Source: Actinoplanes nipponensis (lineage in GTDB: Bacteria; Actinomycetota; Actinomycetes; Mycobacteriales; Micromonosporaceae). From it: a stretch of DNA of 64,000 nt. Position 1 is the first letter of the stretch, and each line of letters starts with the position of its first letter. Both the position numbers and the translations under genes were made by a program. Below are positions 42,447 to 50,211 of the stretch, one piece after another. The notes below the pieces were generated by a model. The model ran no database searches and was not told where the DNA came from. It saw nothing but the letters and a program-made list of their open reading frames with translations. Location of the stretch: positions 1 to 64,000 of the forward strand of contig NZ_BOMQ01000098.1 of assembly GCF_016862275.1 (NCBI RefSeq), in the 5' to 3' direction.

Positions 42447-42659
42447 TCATGCTCCCGGCGAGCCCGCCCGCGCAGCAGGGCCGGACGTCCCGTCGCCGCG
42501 GGCCGCCTCCCGCGCGGCGACGACGCGGGCCGCGGCCACCAGAGCGGCGAACTCGTCGGGATCGAGCAGGTAGGGATAGGGGCATTGCCGGGGGCCCGGC
42601 GCGAGGCAGGCCCCGCAGGGGCGCGACGGGTCGACGACGCACTTCAGCTCAGGACGCAT
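42447..42659 (-). CDS. small Cys-rich protein
   Basis: Not recognised; 70 residues. Four Cys lie in the first 26 residues: MRPELKC, then RPCGAC, then RQC, a C-x7-C-x2-C-x7-C array that could bind zinc or an iron-sulfur cluster. The middle, PYLLDPDEFAALVAAARVVAAREA, is helical and the tail is low in complexity. The ATG at 42659 has GAGGAG at a good distance, which supports translation. A longer frame through 43136 lies under the aquaporin gene and is not real. It precedes the Acg-like gene by 34 bases, and the DosR-like box lies 162 bases upstream. Confidence 0.7.
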   Translation of the reverse strand: MRPELKCVVDPSRPCGACLAPGPRQCPYPYLLDPDEFAALVAAARVVAAREAARGDGTSGPAARAGSPGA

Positions 42660-42820
42660 GCCCGGCTCCTCAGGTCGGAACGCTGATCGCGTTCCCCACC
42701 ACCCAGTCTGGCCCGGCGGGCCGCCGGGCGGACGGGCCCGACGGCCCGCGCGGGCAGGGCGGGCGGCCCGGCGCGGTGACCGGCTCGCGCGGCCCGCGCC
42801 GCGGACCTGCCCGCGGGAAC

Positions 42821-42834
42821 GGGACCATGGGCCC
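42821..42834. promoter_or_regulatory. DosR-like box between Cys-rich/acg operon and aquaporin gene
   Basis: GGGACCATGGGCCC matches the narK palindrome at 12 of 14 positions. It lies 37 bases before the aquaporin ATG on the plus strand and 162 bases before the Cys-rich gene on the minus strand, so it could serve either or both. Acg-type genes are classical DosR targets. Confidence 0.55.
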
Positions 42835-42870
42835 TGCCGGTCAGTTGATCTCTGCGCGAGGCTCGCGATC

Positions 42871-43956
42871 ATGGATCTCGTACCGCCCGGGTCGCTGCGG
42901 CCGCGCGCCGCCGACGTCCGCTGCGCCGTCACCGAGTTCGGTCTGACCACGGCGTTCATGGCCACCGTGTTCGGGCTCGTCCGCTGGGGCATCGGCACGA
43001 TGGCCCCGGACGGCCCGGTCGCCGACCTGCGCGTCCGGGTGGTGCTCGTGTCGGCGCTGGTCGGCCTGGTCATCGTCGGGTTCGCGGTCTCGCCGCCGGG
43101 GCGCTTCAGCGGCGCGCACATGAACCCGGCGATCACCCTGGGCCTGTTCGCCTCCGGAAGTGTCCCGGCCCGGCGGGTGCTGCCCTACCTGGTGGCCCAG
43201 AGCGGCGGGTCGATCGCCGCCGCCGCGCTCACCGGGCTCCTCTGGGGACCGGCGGTGTCCGGGCCCGGCGTCCGGTGGGCGGTCGTGCAGCCCGGGGCCG
43301 GCTGGACCGGGCCGTCGGTCGCGGTCGCCGAGGCGGCCACCCTGGCCGTCATCGTGGCGCTGATGTGCTGGGCCCCGGCCCGCCGGCCGGCCTGGCCGCT
43401 GGCCTGGCTGGTGGGTGGCCTGTTCGGGCTGCAGGGCGCGGTCCTGGGGTCGCTGACCGGAGGCTCGGCCAACCCGGCGCGGCAGCTGGGTCCCGCCCTG
43501 TTCTCCGGCGAGGCCCACCTGCTCGCCGTCTACCTGATCGCGCCGGTCGCCGGCGGGGTGCTCGCCGGCGGGGTGGCGCGCCTGCTCCGGGCCCGGCCCG
43601 CGCCGGGTCACACCCGCGCCGCCGACGACCGCCTGATCCGGGCCGCCGGACCGGCATACTGGGCCGGTGACCGACGTCGTCACCTTCGGGCGGGACAAGC
43701 CGCCCTGGCGGCCGTCCCGGCGCCTGCTCGGGGCCGGGATCGTGGTGCTGGCGGCCGTCGCGGCCGGGACGACGGCCACCCTGGTCCGGGGTCGCGGACC
43801 GGCCGCGCCCGTGGTGGCGAGCCGGGCGCCGACGACCGCCACCCCGTCCTGCCGGCCGGGCCCGGGCCCGACCGCCACCGCCGCCCCGGCCGCTCTGATC
43901 ATCGCCTGCGCCGCCCGCCCCGGTTCCGCCCTCGACCGCCGCGACCTCACGGCTGA
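42871..43956 (+). CDS. aquaporin / MIP-family channel with overlapping C-terminal extension
   Basis: Membrane channel with both NPA boxes: FSGAHMNPAITLG (about residue 85) and GGSANPARQLGPAL (about 205). About six helices end near residue 250 (AGGVLAGGVARLL), which is the normal length for water, glycerol or small-solute channels. The frame then runs on for about 110 residues of Arg/Gly/Pro-rich sequence and overlaps the next plus-strand gene by 290 bases. That tail looks like a shadow of the next gene, so a stop codon may have been lost or a frameshift be present near 43620. The ATG at 42871 has a GAGG site 9 bases upstream, and a DosR-like box lies 37 bases before it. Confidence 0.8.
   Translation: MDLVPPGSLRPRAADVRCAVTEFGLTTAFMATVFGLVRWGIGTMAPDGPVADLRVRVVLVSALVGLVIVGFAVSPPGRFSGAHMNPAITLGLFASGSVPARRVLPYLVAQSGGSIAAAALTGLLWGPAVSGPGVRWAVVQPGAGWTGPSVAVAEAATLAVIVALMCWAPARRPAWPLAWLVGGLFGLQGAVLGSLTGGSANPARQLGPALFSGEAHLLAVYLIAPVAGGVLAGGVARLLRARPAPGHTRAADDRLIRAAGPAYWAGDRRRHLRAGQAALAAVPAPARGRDRGAGGRRGRDDGHPGPGSRTGRARGGEPGADDRHPVLPAGPGPDRHRRPGRSDHRLRRPPRFRPRPPRPHG
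43655..43660 (+). promoter_or_regulatory. -10 element of a leaderless promoter
   Basis: CATACT lies 6 bases before the GTG at 43667, the same spacing as at 14971 and 48320. It differs from TANNNT at the first base. It supports independent transcription of the gene that overlaps the aquaporin tail. Confidence 0.4.
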
Positions 43957-44635
43957 GCGCGGGCCGTGGACCGTCGTGGTCCGCCGCCGCGACGGGAGCC
44001 TGGGCCGGCACGGCGCCGTGGTCACCTTCCCCGTCCCGGCGCCGCCCGCGACGGCCCGCACCCTCGACGTCGGCGGGACGCCCGGCCGGGCGGGGCCGGA
44101 CACGGTGACCTGGCCGCTCGCCGGGGCGTACGCCCGCGTCCGCGGCGACCTGCCGGAGCGCGCGCTGATCGCGATCGCGGCCCGCACCACCGCCTCCCGC
44201 GGGCGGCCGGCGGTGCGTCCGCCGGCGGGCTACGCGGTCGTCAGCCGCGGGCCCTACCGGCCACCGGCCATCCACGAGATCCGGTACGGCAGCGCCGACC
44301 TGGGCGAGCAGGCCACGCTCGGCGGCGGCCTCACCTTCACCGGCGTGGCCCGCGGCGGCGGGTTCGAGGACCGGCTGTACGCGACGCCGGGCGCCGTCGG
44401 TGGGCTGGTCGGCGGCCGGCCCGCCGTGGTGTCGATGGCGTTGGGCGGCAACGCCGCGCTCGCCTGGGAGCCGGCGCCCGGCGTGGTGGCGTACGTCGGC
44501 TACAGCGGGTCGTCCCCGGGCGGCGGGACGGTGGCCGCCCTGCACCGGCTGGCGCAACGGGCCCGCCCGCTGGACGCCGGGCAGTGGCGGGCGGCGCGCC
44601 CGTCGACGGCCGACCAGACCAACGAGCCCGGCTGA
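43667..44635 (+). CDS. membrane-anchored protein of unknown function
   Basis: Not recognised; 322 residues. A basic cytoplasmic start (RDKPPWRPSRR) precedes one hydrophobic segment (about 22-40, LLGAGIVVLAAVAAGTTATL). The remainder is outside the cell: a Pro/Thr-rich stalk with two Cys (about 62 and 81), then beta-rich sequence such as PWTVVVRRRDGSL, GYAVVSRGPYRPPAIHEIRYGS and VVAYVGYSGSSPGG. This could be a cell-wall or surface protein. The GTG start has a -10 element 6 bases upstream and no ribosome site, which fits leaderless translation. It overlaps the aquaporin frame's tail and converges with the glycosidase gene 8 bases after its stop. Confidence 0.7.
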   Translation: MTDVVTFGRDKPPWRPSRRLLGAGIVVLAAVAAGTTATLVRGRGPAAPVVASRAPTTATPSCRPGPGPTATAAPAALIIACAARPGSALDRRDLTAERGPWTVVVRRRDGSLGRHGAVVTFPVPAPPATARTLDVGGTPGRAGPDTVTWPLAGAYARVRGDLPERALIAIAARTTASRGRPAVRPPAGYAVVSRGPYRPPAIHEIRYGSADLGEQATLGGGLTFTGVARGGGFEDRLYATPGAVGGLVGGRPAVVSMALGGNAALAWEPAPGVVAYVGYSGSSPGGGTVAALHRLAQRARPLDAGQWRAARPSTADQTNEPG

Positions 44636-44643
44636 GCGGTGGG

Positions 44644-47214
44644 TCAGCCCAGGACCACCGCCAGCGTGTGCCGTCCGCCCGATCCCGCCGCCACCAGCAC
44701 CTCGCTGCCGCGGGCGGTGGTCCGCTGCCGGGAGGCCACGGGACGGCCGTCCAGGCGTACCGCGGCCACGGTCGCGCCCGCCGGCAGCACCGCGCCCAGC
44801 ATGAGGCCGGCCCGCAGCGCCGCCCGGACCGAGACGGTCAGGGTGCGCCCGGAACGGGTCGCGGTCACGTCGAGCGAGCCCCGGCCGAGCCGGATGTCGT
44901 GCCCGGCGATGCGCTGCCGGCCGGGCGGCAGCGCGGGCACCACCGACAGCCGGCCGCGGCCCAGGTCCGGGTCGACGCCGAGCTGCTGGCGCACCACCGG
45001 CCAGAGCACCCCGTAGGCGCCCCAGGCCTGCAGCACGCTGGAGCGGCTGAGGAAGTCCCGCTCGATGTTGGCGACGAAGTCCGGCGACGGCGCCACCTCG
45101 GGCATCGCGCCGGGCATCTCCCAGACCGCCGGGTCGAGCTGGATGCGGGCGTTGCCGGTGGTGTAGCGGCGCTGCGGCCCGAGCCGGCCGTAGTTGCCCT
45201 CGGCGACGGCCATCACCGCGGTGTTCAGCGAGAAGGTGGCCCGCTCGGCCGGCACGGTGGACACCACGCTGTCGCAGGACGGGCCGGGGTTGCCGGCCGG
45301 GGCGCTGGTCGGGCCGCTGCCGGTGTGGAAGAGCCCGAACTCGCCGGTGTAGCAGTCGCGTTCCCGCTGCGCCAGCCCGGCCCGCGCGTGGGCCGGGGCG
45401 GCGAGCGGGCCGCCCGGCAGCTCCGCCTCCATCGGGGTGAGGCCGGTCCAGTGCCGCTGGAACACCTTGCCGTCGCCGGGGTCGCTCAGCGAGTCGGCGT
45501 ACGCGGCCGCGTCACCGCCGTACCACCAGGTCCGCTCGAAGGCCCGCTCGCGCCGCTCGGCCTGGGCGTTCGCCCACCCGGCGATCGCGCGGTCGCCGCG
45601 GGACGCGGCCAGCTCGGCCAGGTCCCGCAGTCCGCGGATGGTGTAGACGGCCACGTCGAGCTTCTCCGCGCCCATCCCGGCCCGCTCCACGTTGCCCAGT
45701 CCCTCGGGCCAGCCGTCGGCGTCGGCGTCGAGCCCGGTCACGTGGCGCATGGCCCGCACCGCGAAGTCGTACATCTCGTCGCGGAACGCGTCGTCGCCGG
45801 TCCACCGCCAGATCAGCGCCACCGTGCTGGGGAACTTGGCGCTCTCGTCGGTGTTGCCGGGGTCGTCGTTGGCGCCGAAGTAGACCTGACCGTCCGGGGT
45901 GACCTCGTGCACCACCTTGCCCGACCCGCCGTTGACGATCTCACTGATCGCGCGCAGGGTCCGCAGGTGCGCCTTGATCGGCTCGAACTGCCCGGCCGCC
46001 ACCGAGGCGAACGCGGTGTACTCGGCGTCGGTGGCGAAGATCCACGGGTAGTCCGGCCAGCCGGCGCCCACCCAGCGGGCGACGTCCACCGTGCCGGCCG
46101 GCGGCGGGAACTGCGTGCCCTCGCGGCTGGCGAACACCTTCAGGCCGTGCGCCTCCTGCACGGAGTCGGCCAGGTTCTGCTTGGACCATGCCACGCTGCG
46201 CTCCAGCAGGGGGTCGCCGGGCAGGTCGACCCGGGTCCGCGCGGCGACCTCGGCGCGGGCGGCCAGCTTGCGGGCCACGGCGCGGGCCGGGGAGCGCAGG
46301 ACGCGCCGCGACTCGCCCGTGGCCGCCGCGACACCCTGGTCCGAGCCGGCCACCGCGAACCAGACGGTCCGCCCGGTGCGCGGCACGTCCAGCGTGTAGG
46401 TGAGCCGGCCGCCGGCGCCCCGGCCGTACGGGCCGTCGTCGCAGCGGGGCGGCGCCGGGTCGGCCACCGGGCACACCACGGCGGGCTCCTGCGGGCCGCG
46501 GTGGCCGGGGCCGAGCGCGTGGCCGTCCGGGGTGAGGGCGCTGCCGACCACGGCGGCGTACTCGTGCGGCCGCGCGCCGGTGGCCGTCTCCCGGAAGACC
46601 AGGTTGCGCCCGTCGAAGCCGCCGGTGTCGGGCAGGTTGACCGTCTCCTGGCTGGGGGTGGTCCAGCCCCACGGGTACGCCGACAGCAGCTCCGAGTGCG
46701 CGTCCACGTCCAGCGTGACCCGCCGCGCGGGCCCGCCGAGGGTCAGTCCGACCAGCGCGGCCCGGGCGCCGTCCGGCATGACGTCGGTACGCCCGATCCG
46801 CGTCCCGCCCGGCCCGGCCAGCTCGGTCCGCACGAACCCGGGGCCGCTGATGAACCGGGTCGCGCTCAGCCACTGCCCGTCGACGGCGAACCACAGGCCG
46901 TCCAGCAGCTTGATCGGGGGGCTCCAGAAGCCGCCCATCTCGCCGCGGATGTGCCAGCCGGTCGCCGGGTAGCTCCCGTCCTCGGCGCCCACCTCGTAGG
47001 CGCGGTCGCCGGTGGCCACGAACCGCCGGTCGGCCAGGCGGCGCTGCTCGGACAGCACGCCGGGGGACGCGGCCCGCTGCGCCGCGCGAACGGCCGGCGC
47101 GCCCGCGGCGGCCGCCGCGGGTGCCGGGGGGCCGGCGACACCGAGCGCCGTCAGAACGGCGACCAGGGGGGCCAGGGCAAGTCGCGGGTGGATGCTGCCT
47201 CGGACACGGCGCAT
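44644..47214 (-). CDS. secreted glycogen-debranching-type glycosidase (six-hairpin)
   Basis: Extracellular enzyme of 856 residues. A signal peptide (RLALAPLVAVLTALGVAG, cleavage near AAAAAG) starts it. An N-terminal beta domain (about 50-330) precedes an (alpha/alpha)6 barrel of the type found in amylo-alpha-1,6-glucosidases and rhamnosidases: WVGAGWPDYPWIFATDAEYTAF, then GGSGKVVHEVTPDGQVYFG, ADGWPEGLGNVERAGMGAEKLDVAVY and WWYGGDAAAYADSL. Acidic residues in WIFATDAEY and WPEGLGNVE are catalytic candidates. A C-terminal beta region ends it. The substrate is an alpha-linked glycan, not more precisely known. The ATG at 47214 has GGGAGG 5 bases upstream. A TTCATGAA palindrome at 47269-47276 lies in its promoter region. 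Confidence 0.8.
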   Translation of the reverse strand: MRRVRGSIHPRLALAPLVAVLTALGVAGPPAPAAAAAGAPAVRAAQRAASPGVLSEQRRLADRRFVATGDRAYEVGAEDGSYPATGWHIRGEMGGFWSPPIKLLDGLWFAVDGQWLSATRFISGPGFVRTELAGPGGTRIGRTDVMPDGARAALVGLTLGGPARRVTLDVDAHSELLSAYPWGWTTPSQETVNLPDTGGFDGRNLVFRETATGARPHEYAAVVGSALTPDGHALGPGHRGPQEPAVVCPVADPAPPRCDDGPYGRGAGGRLTYTLDVPRTGRTVWFAVAGSDQGVAAATGESRRVLRSPARAVARKLAARAEVAARTRVDLPGDPLLERSVAWSKQNLADSVQEAHGLKVFASREGTQFPPPAGTVDVARWVGAGWPDYPWIFATDAEYTAFASVAAGQFEPIKAHLRTLRAISEIVNGGSGKVVHEVTPDGQVYFGANDDPGNTDESAKFPSTVALIWRWTGDDAFRDEMYDFAVRAMRHVTGLDADADGWPEGLGNVERAGMGAEKLDVAVYTIRGLRDLAELAASRGDRAIAGWANAQAERRERAFERTWWYGGDAAAYADSLSDPGDGKVFQRHWTGLTPMEAELPGGPLAAPAHARAGLAQRERDCYTGEFGLFHTGSGPTSAPAGNPGPSCDSVVSTVPAERATFSLNTAVMAVAEGNYGRLGPQRRYTTGNARIQLDPAVWEMPGAMPEVAPSPDFVANIERDFLSRSSVLQAWGAYGVLWPVVRQQLGVDPDLGRGRLSVVPALPPGRQRIAGHDIRLGRGSLDVTATRSGRTLTVSVRAALRAGLMLGAVLPAGATVAAVRLDGRPVASRQRTTARGSEVLVAAGSGGRHTLAVVLG

Positions 47215-47391
47215 GCGGGCCTCCCTGCGGATCGACGCTGATCGCTGACCCCACCGTGCCGCCGGTCATTCATGAACGCAAGTCGCCGGGAGCGCCTGAT
47301 CCGCGCCCCGTCGACCGGCGGGTACGGGAGCGCGGAAGGGCCAAGCTCACTAGGGTCGGTGCGGAACGCACGGACGAGGGACGGGGACACG

Positions 47392-47427
47392 ATGGATTGC
47401 TTCACCAGCCGGCGTGACGCGTGCTGA
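47392..47427 (+). CDS. possible 11-residue leader peptide overlapping the MBL gene
   Basis: ATG at 47392 with GGGGAC upstream opens a frame MDCFTSRRDAC that stops at 47427, 7 bases inside the next gene's GTG start at 47421. A TAGGGT element at 47351-47356 could be the -10 of a transcript carrying it. Since the GTG has no ribosome site of its own, translation may be coupled through this short frame. It may also be chance. Confidence 0.3.
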   Translation: MDCFTSRRDAC

Positions 47428-48242
47428 GGCAGGTCGCGGAGGATGTGCTGGTCCACCGGAGCGGGTTCTGCCGGAGCAACGCCGTGGTCGTCCGGGGCCG
47501 GGCCGGCGTGTTGCTCATCGACGCCGGGGTGACCGGGGCCGAGCTGGGCTGCCTGGCGACCGACCTCGGCGAGCTGGGCCAGACCGTGGTGGCCGGCTTC
47601 TCGACGCATCCGCACTGGGATCACCTGCTCTGGCACGCCCGGCTCGGGACGGCGCCGCGGTACGGCACGGCCCGCTGCGCGGACACCGCCCGGGACCGGC
47701 TGTCGGACCCGGGGGCGCGGGCCCGCGTCGCCACGATGATGCCGGCCGACATCGCCGACCAGGTGCCGCTGGAGCTGCTGGGCGACATCACCGGCGTGCC
47801 CGCCGGAACCGCGCGGGTGCCGTGGGACGGCCCGCCGGTCCGGATCATCGAGCACCGGGCGCACGCCCCGGGCCATGCCGCGCTGGTGATCGAGGACCGC
47901 GGGGTGCTCGTCGCCGGCGACATGCTCTCCGACGTCCTGACGCCGATGCTGGACCTGGCCGGGGCGGCCGACCCGATCGAGGACTACCTGGCGGCGCTGC
48001 GGCTGCTGGAGGACGTGGCGGGCGACGTCGAGGTCCTCGTCCCCGGGCACGGGTCGGTCGGCGGGGCCGCGGAGCTGCGCGCCCGGATCGAGCGGGACCG
48101 GGCGTACGTGCTCGCCCTGCGCGCGGGGCGGGACCCCGGCGACCCGCGGGTCGGCCCGTCGGCCGAGCCCGGCTGGGAGTGGGTGAGCGAGGTGCACGAG
48201 GGACAGGTCCGGCGCCTCGCCGAGCGGGCCGCGGGCGGCTGA
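47421..48242 (+). CDS. MBL-fold metallo-hydrolase
   Basis: Metallo-beta-lactamase superfamily protein of 273 residues. The metal site motif is STHPHWDHLLWH (H-x-H-x-D-H), with later ligands in HAPGHAALVIEDRGVLVAGDML and LVPGHGSVG. This set binds two zinc or iron ions. Members hydrolyse lactones, thioesters or glyoxalase-type substrates; the substrate here is unknown. The GTG at 47421 gives LRQVAEDVLVHRSGFCRSNAVVV, the usual beginning of the fold. It has no ribosome site but overlaps a possible 11-codon leader frame. The gene is divergent from the glycosidase and stands alone. Confidence 0.88.
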   Translation: MLRQVAEDVLVHRSGFCRSNAVVVRGRAGVLLIDAGVTGAELGCLATDLGELGQTVVAGFSTHPHWDHLLWHARLGTAPRYGTARCADTARDRLSDPGARARVATMMPADIADQVPLELLGDITGVPAGTARVPWDGPPVRIIEHRAHAPGHAALVIEDRGVLVAGDMLSDVLTPMLDLAGAADPIEDYLAALRLLEDVAGDVEVLVPGHGSVGGAAELRARIERDRAYVLALRAGRDPGDPRVGPSAEPGWEWVSEVHEGQVRRLAERAAGG

Positions 48243-48307
48243 GAGCGGCCCGCAGCCGGGTCGGGCGGCCGTCACCGGCGACCCCCGCGCAGCAAACCGG
48301 CCGGGAC

Positions 48308-48313
48308 TAAGCT
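48308..48313 (+). promoter_or_regulatory. -10 element of a leaderless promoter
   Basis: TAAGCT fits TANNNT and lies exactly 6 bases before the GTG at 48320. No ribosome site precedes that codon. Same layout as at 14959. Confidence 0.55.
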
Positions 48314-48319
48314 GACGGC

Positions 48320-48874
48320 GTGGTGCTCGCTCATGACACGGCCGGAGCTCTCGTGGCAGCCGTGGCGCTGGTGAACTCGGCGGAGGCGCCGGACTCACTG
48401 ACCACACCGGACGACCTGGACGCCTTCCTGGCCGCGCACCCGTACGCCGGGCCCCGCGTCCGTCCCGCGGCCGAGCTGGCGGGCGTCCGCCGGTTGCGCC
48501 GGCCCCTGCGCGAGCTGCTCACCGGCGGCCGGGAGGAGGCGGCGCGGCTGGTCAACCGGATCTTCACCGAGCACTCCGTGCGGCTCCAGCTGGTGCGGCA
48601 CGACGGGTGGGACTACCACCTGCACGCGGTCGACGCGCGGGCGCCGCTGACCGGCCGGATCGCGGTGGCGACCGCCATGGCGGTGGCCGACCTGATCCGC
48701 GCCGGCGAGCTGGGCCGGCTGTCGATCTGCGCCGACCGGACCTGCGGCGGCATCGTCGTCGATCTGTCGCGCAATCGTTCGCGCCGATTCTGCAGCGTCG
48801 CCTGCGGCAACCGGGTCGCCGCCGCGGCGTACCGGTCGCGTAAGCGCGACGACGACGCGGAAGCGAATTCCTGA
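48320..48874 (+). CDS. CGNR zinc-finger protein (ABATE domain)
   Basis: Protein of 184 residues. The N-terminal stress-response domain (about 10-125) reads LVAAVALVNSAEAPDSLTTPDDLDAFLA and ends with VATAMAVADLIRAGELGRLSIC. The C-terminal zinc finger is CADRTCGG...RFCSVACGNRVAAAAYRSRK, with the CGNR hallmark. Such proteins are putative DNA-binding regulators in actinomycetes. The GTG at 48320 is supported by a TAAGCT -10 element 6 bases before it, so the mRNA is probably leaderless. It is 77 bases after the MBL gene and about 120 bases before the histidine kinase; targets are unknown. Confidence 0.9.
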   Translation: MVLAHDTAGALVAAVALVNSAEAPDSLTTPDDLDAFLAAHPYAGPRVRPAAELAGVRRLRRPLRELLTGGREEAARLVNRIFTEHSVRLQLVRHDGWDYHLHAVDARAPLTGRIAVATAMAVADLIRAGELGRLSICADRTCGGIVVDLSRNRSRRFCSVACGNRVAAAAYRSRKRDDDAEANS

Positions 48875-48982
48875 CATTGTCCGGTCGCCCCCACGGCGGA
48901 TCCGATCGATTCGGCAGGAAGCTGCCACGGCCGATCCCGCCGGGGCCGCCGGGCGCGCTTGCCCGGCCGCCGAGCGGACCGG

Positions 48983-48988
48983 TAAAAT
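48983..48988 (+). promoter_or_regulatory. -10 element before histidine kinase gene
   Basis: TAAAAT is a full TANNNT match in a very GC-rich stretch, 8 bases before the GTG at 48997. It supports that start and suggests a leaderless or nearly leaderless transcript, and argues against the TTG at 48877. Confidence 0.55.
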
Positions 48989-48996
48989 GGCCGATC

Positions 48997-50211
48997 GTGC
49001 CCGGCGACCCGAGCAACGTCCCCGTTCCGTCAGGCTATTCCGCGACCGGTCCGCCGTTCGCCGGAAACGCCGTTCCGAATAGGCCGGAGGCCTCCTTCAC
49101 CAACCGGGCTCTCGGATTTCTGGCCGGCATCCTCACCGCGCTGCTGGAGGCCGGCTACTTCGTGGCCGGCGGCATTGTGCTCGGCCCGGCCATGCTCTGG
49201 CCGCGCACCCGTCCGGCCGCCGTCGGGCGGTTTCTCGCCGGCGTGCGGTGGCTGACCGGGCTGGAACTGCGCCGCCGGTCCCGGTTCTTCGGCGACGTCT
49301 TCCCGGCCGTTCGCGACGAGCAGAAGGCCCTGCCCTACCTGACCGCCCGGCTGGCCGCCGGCCTGCTGTCGGCGATCGTGGTCGGGCTGCTCGGCTTCGG
49401 CGTGATCCTGGTGGTGCTGCTCACCGGCGGGGTGATCCGCGGCTCGGTCGGCCCGGGCGACCTGCTGGCCCAGGTGATCCTCGGCAGCGTGCTGCTCTTC
49501 CTGGACCTGCAGGGCATCATCTCGCTGGCCGTGCTCGACGGCCGGCTGGCCCGGCGCTACTTCGGCCCGTCGGAACGCGAGATGCTCAAGCGGCGGATCG
49601 CCGAGCTGTCCGCGAGCCGGGCCGGCATCGTGCGGGCGGTCGACACCGAGCGCCGGCGCATCGAACGCGACCTGCACGACGGCGTCCAGCAGCGGCTGGT
49701 CGCGCTGGCCATGCTGCTGGGCCGGGCCCGCCGGCACCGCGACCCGGCCGAGGCCGGGCGGCTGCTCGAGCAGGCCCATCGCGAGTCCGAGGAGGTGCTG
49801 GTCGAGCTGCGCGAGGTGGCCTGGCGGGCGTACCCGTCGGCGCTGGACAACCTCGGCCTGCCGGAGGCGCTGGCCGGTGTGGCCGAACGGTCCGGCATCC
49901 CGGTGCGGATCGGCATCGACCTGCCCGCCCCGCTGCCGCGCCCGGTGGAGATCGCCACCTACTTCGTGGTCTCGGAGGCGGTGACCAACGCGGTCAAGCA
50001 TTCCGGCGCCACCGCGATAGTGGTGGCGATAAGGCGCGGCCCGCACCGCGTGCACGTCAGCATCAGCGACGACGGCGGCGGCGGCGCCGACCCGGCGGGC
50101 AGCGGCCTGTCCGGCCTCGGCCTGCGCGTCGCCGCCCTGGACGGCGAGATGTCCGTGAGCAGCCCGCCCGGCGGACCGACCGAGATCAGTGTGGAGATCC
50201 CTTGCGAGTAA
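48997..50211 (+). CDS. NarL-type sensor histidine kinase
   Basis: Membrane sensor of about 404 residues. An N-terminal sensor domain has four hydrophobic stretches (RALGFLAGILTALLEAGYFVAGG, ARLAAGLLSAIVVGLLGFGVILVVL, LAQVILGSVLLFLDLQGIISLAV) and lacks a GAF domain. HisKA_3 follows with ERRRIERDLHDGVQQRLVAL, where His in RDLHDG is phosphorylated. The ATP-binding part has SEAVTNAVKHSGA (N box), ISDDGGGG and GSGLSGLGLRVAAL. The GTG at 48997, behind a TAAAAT element, is preferred to a TTG at 48877. The stop overlaps the response-regulator start by 10 bases. The signal is unknown; location before the NRPS genes hints at control of antibiotic production or envelope stress. Confidence 0.9.
   Translation: MPGDPSNVPVPSGYSATGPPFAGNAVPNRPEASFTNRALGFLAGILTALLEAGYFVAGGIVLGPAMLWPRTRPAAVGRFLAGVRWLTGLELRRRSRFFGDVFPAVRDEQKALPYLTARLAAGLLSAIVVGLLGFGVILVVLLTGGVIRGSVGPGDLLAQVILGSVLLFLDLQGIISLAVLDGRLARRYFGPSEREMLKRRIAELSASRAGIVRAVDTERRRIERDLHDGVQQRLVALAMLLGRARRHRDPAEAGRLLEQAHRESEEVLVELREVAWRAYPSALDNLGLPEALAGVAERSGIPVRIGIDLPAPLPRPVEIATYFVVSEAVTNAVKHSGATAIVVAIRRGPHRVHVSISDDGGGGADPAGSGLSGLGLRVAALDGEMSVSSPPGGPTEISVEIPCE

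Noticed and set aside
43966..47241. 1091-residue plus-strand frame
   Set aside because: Overlaps the anchored protein gene in another frame and is antisense to the secreted glycosidase; no family signature.
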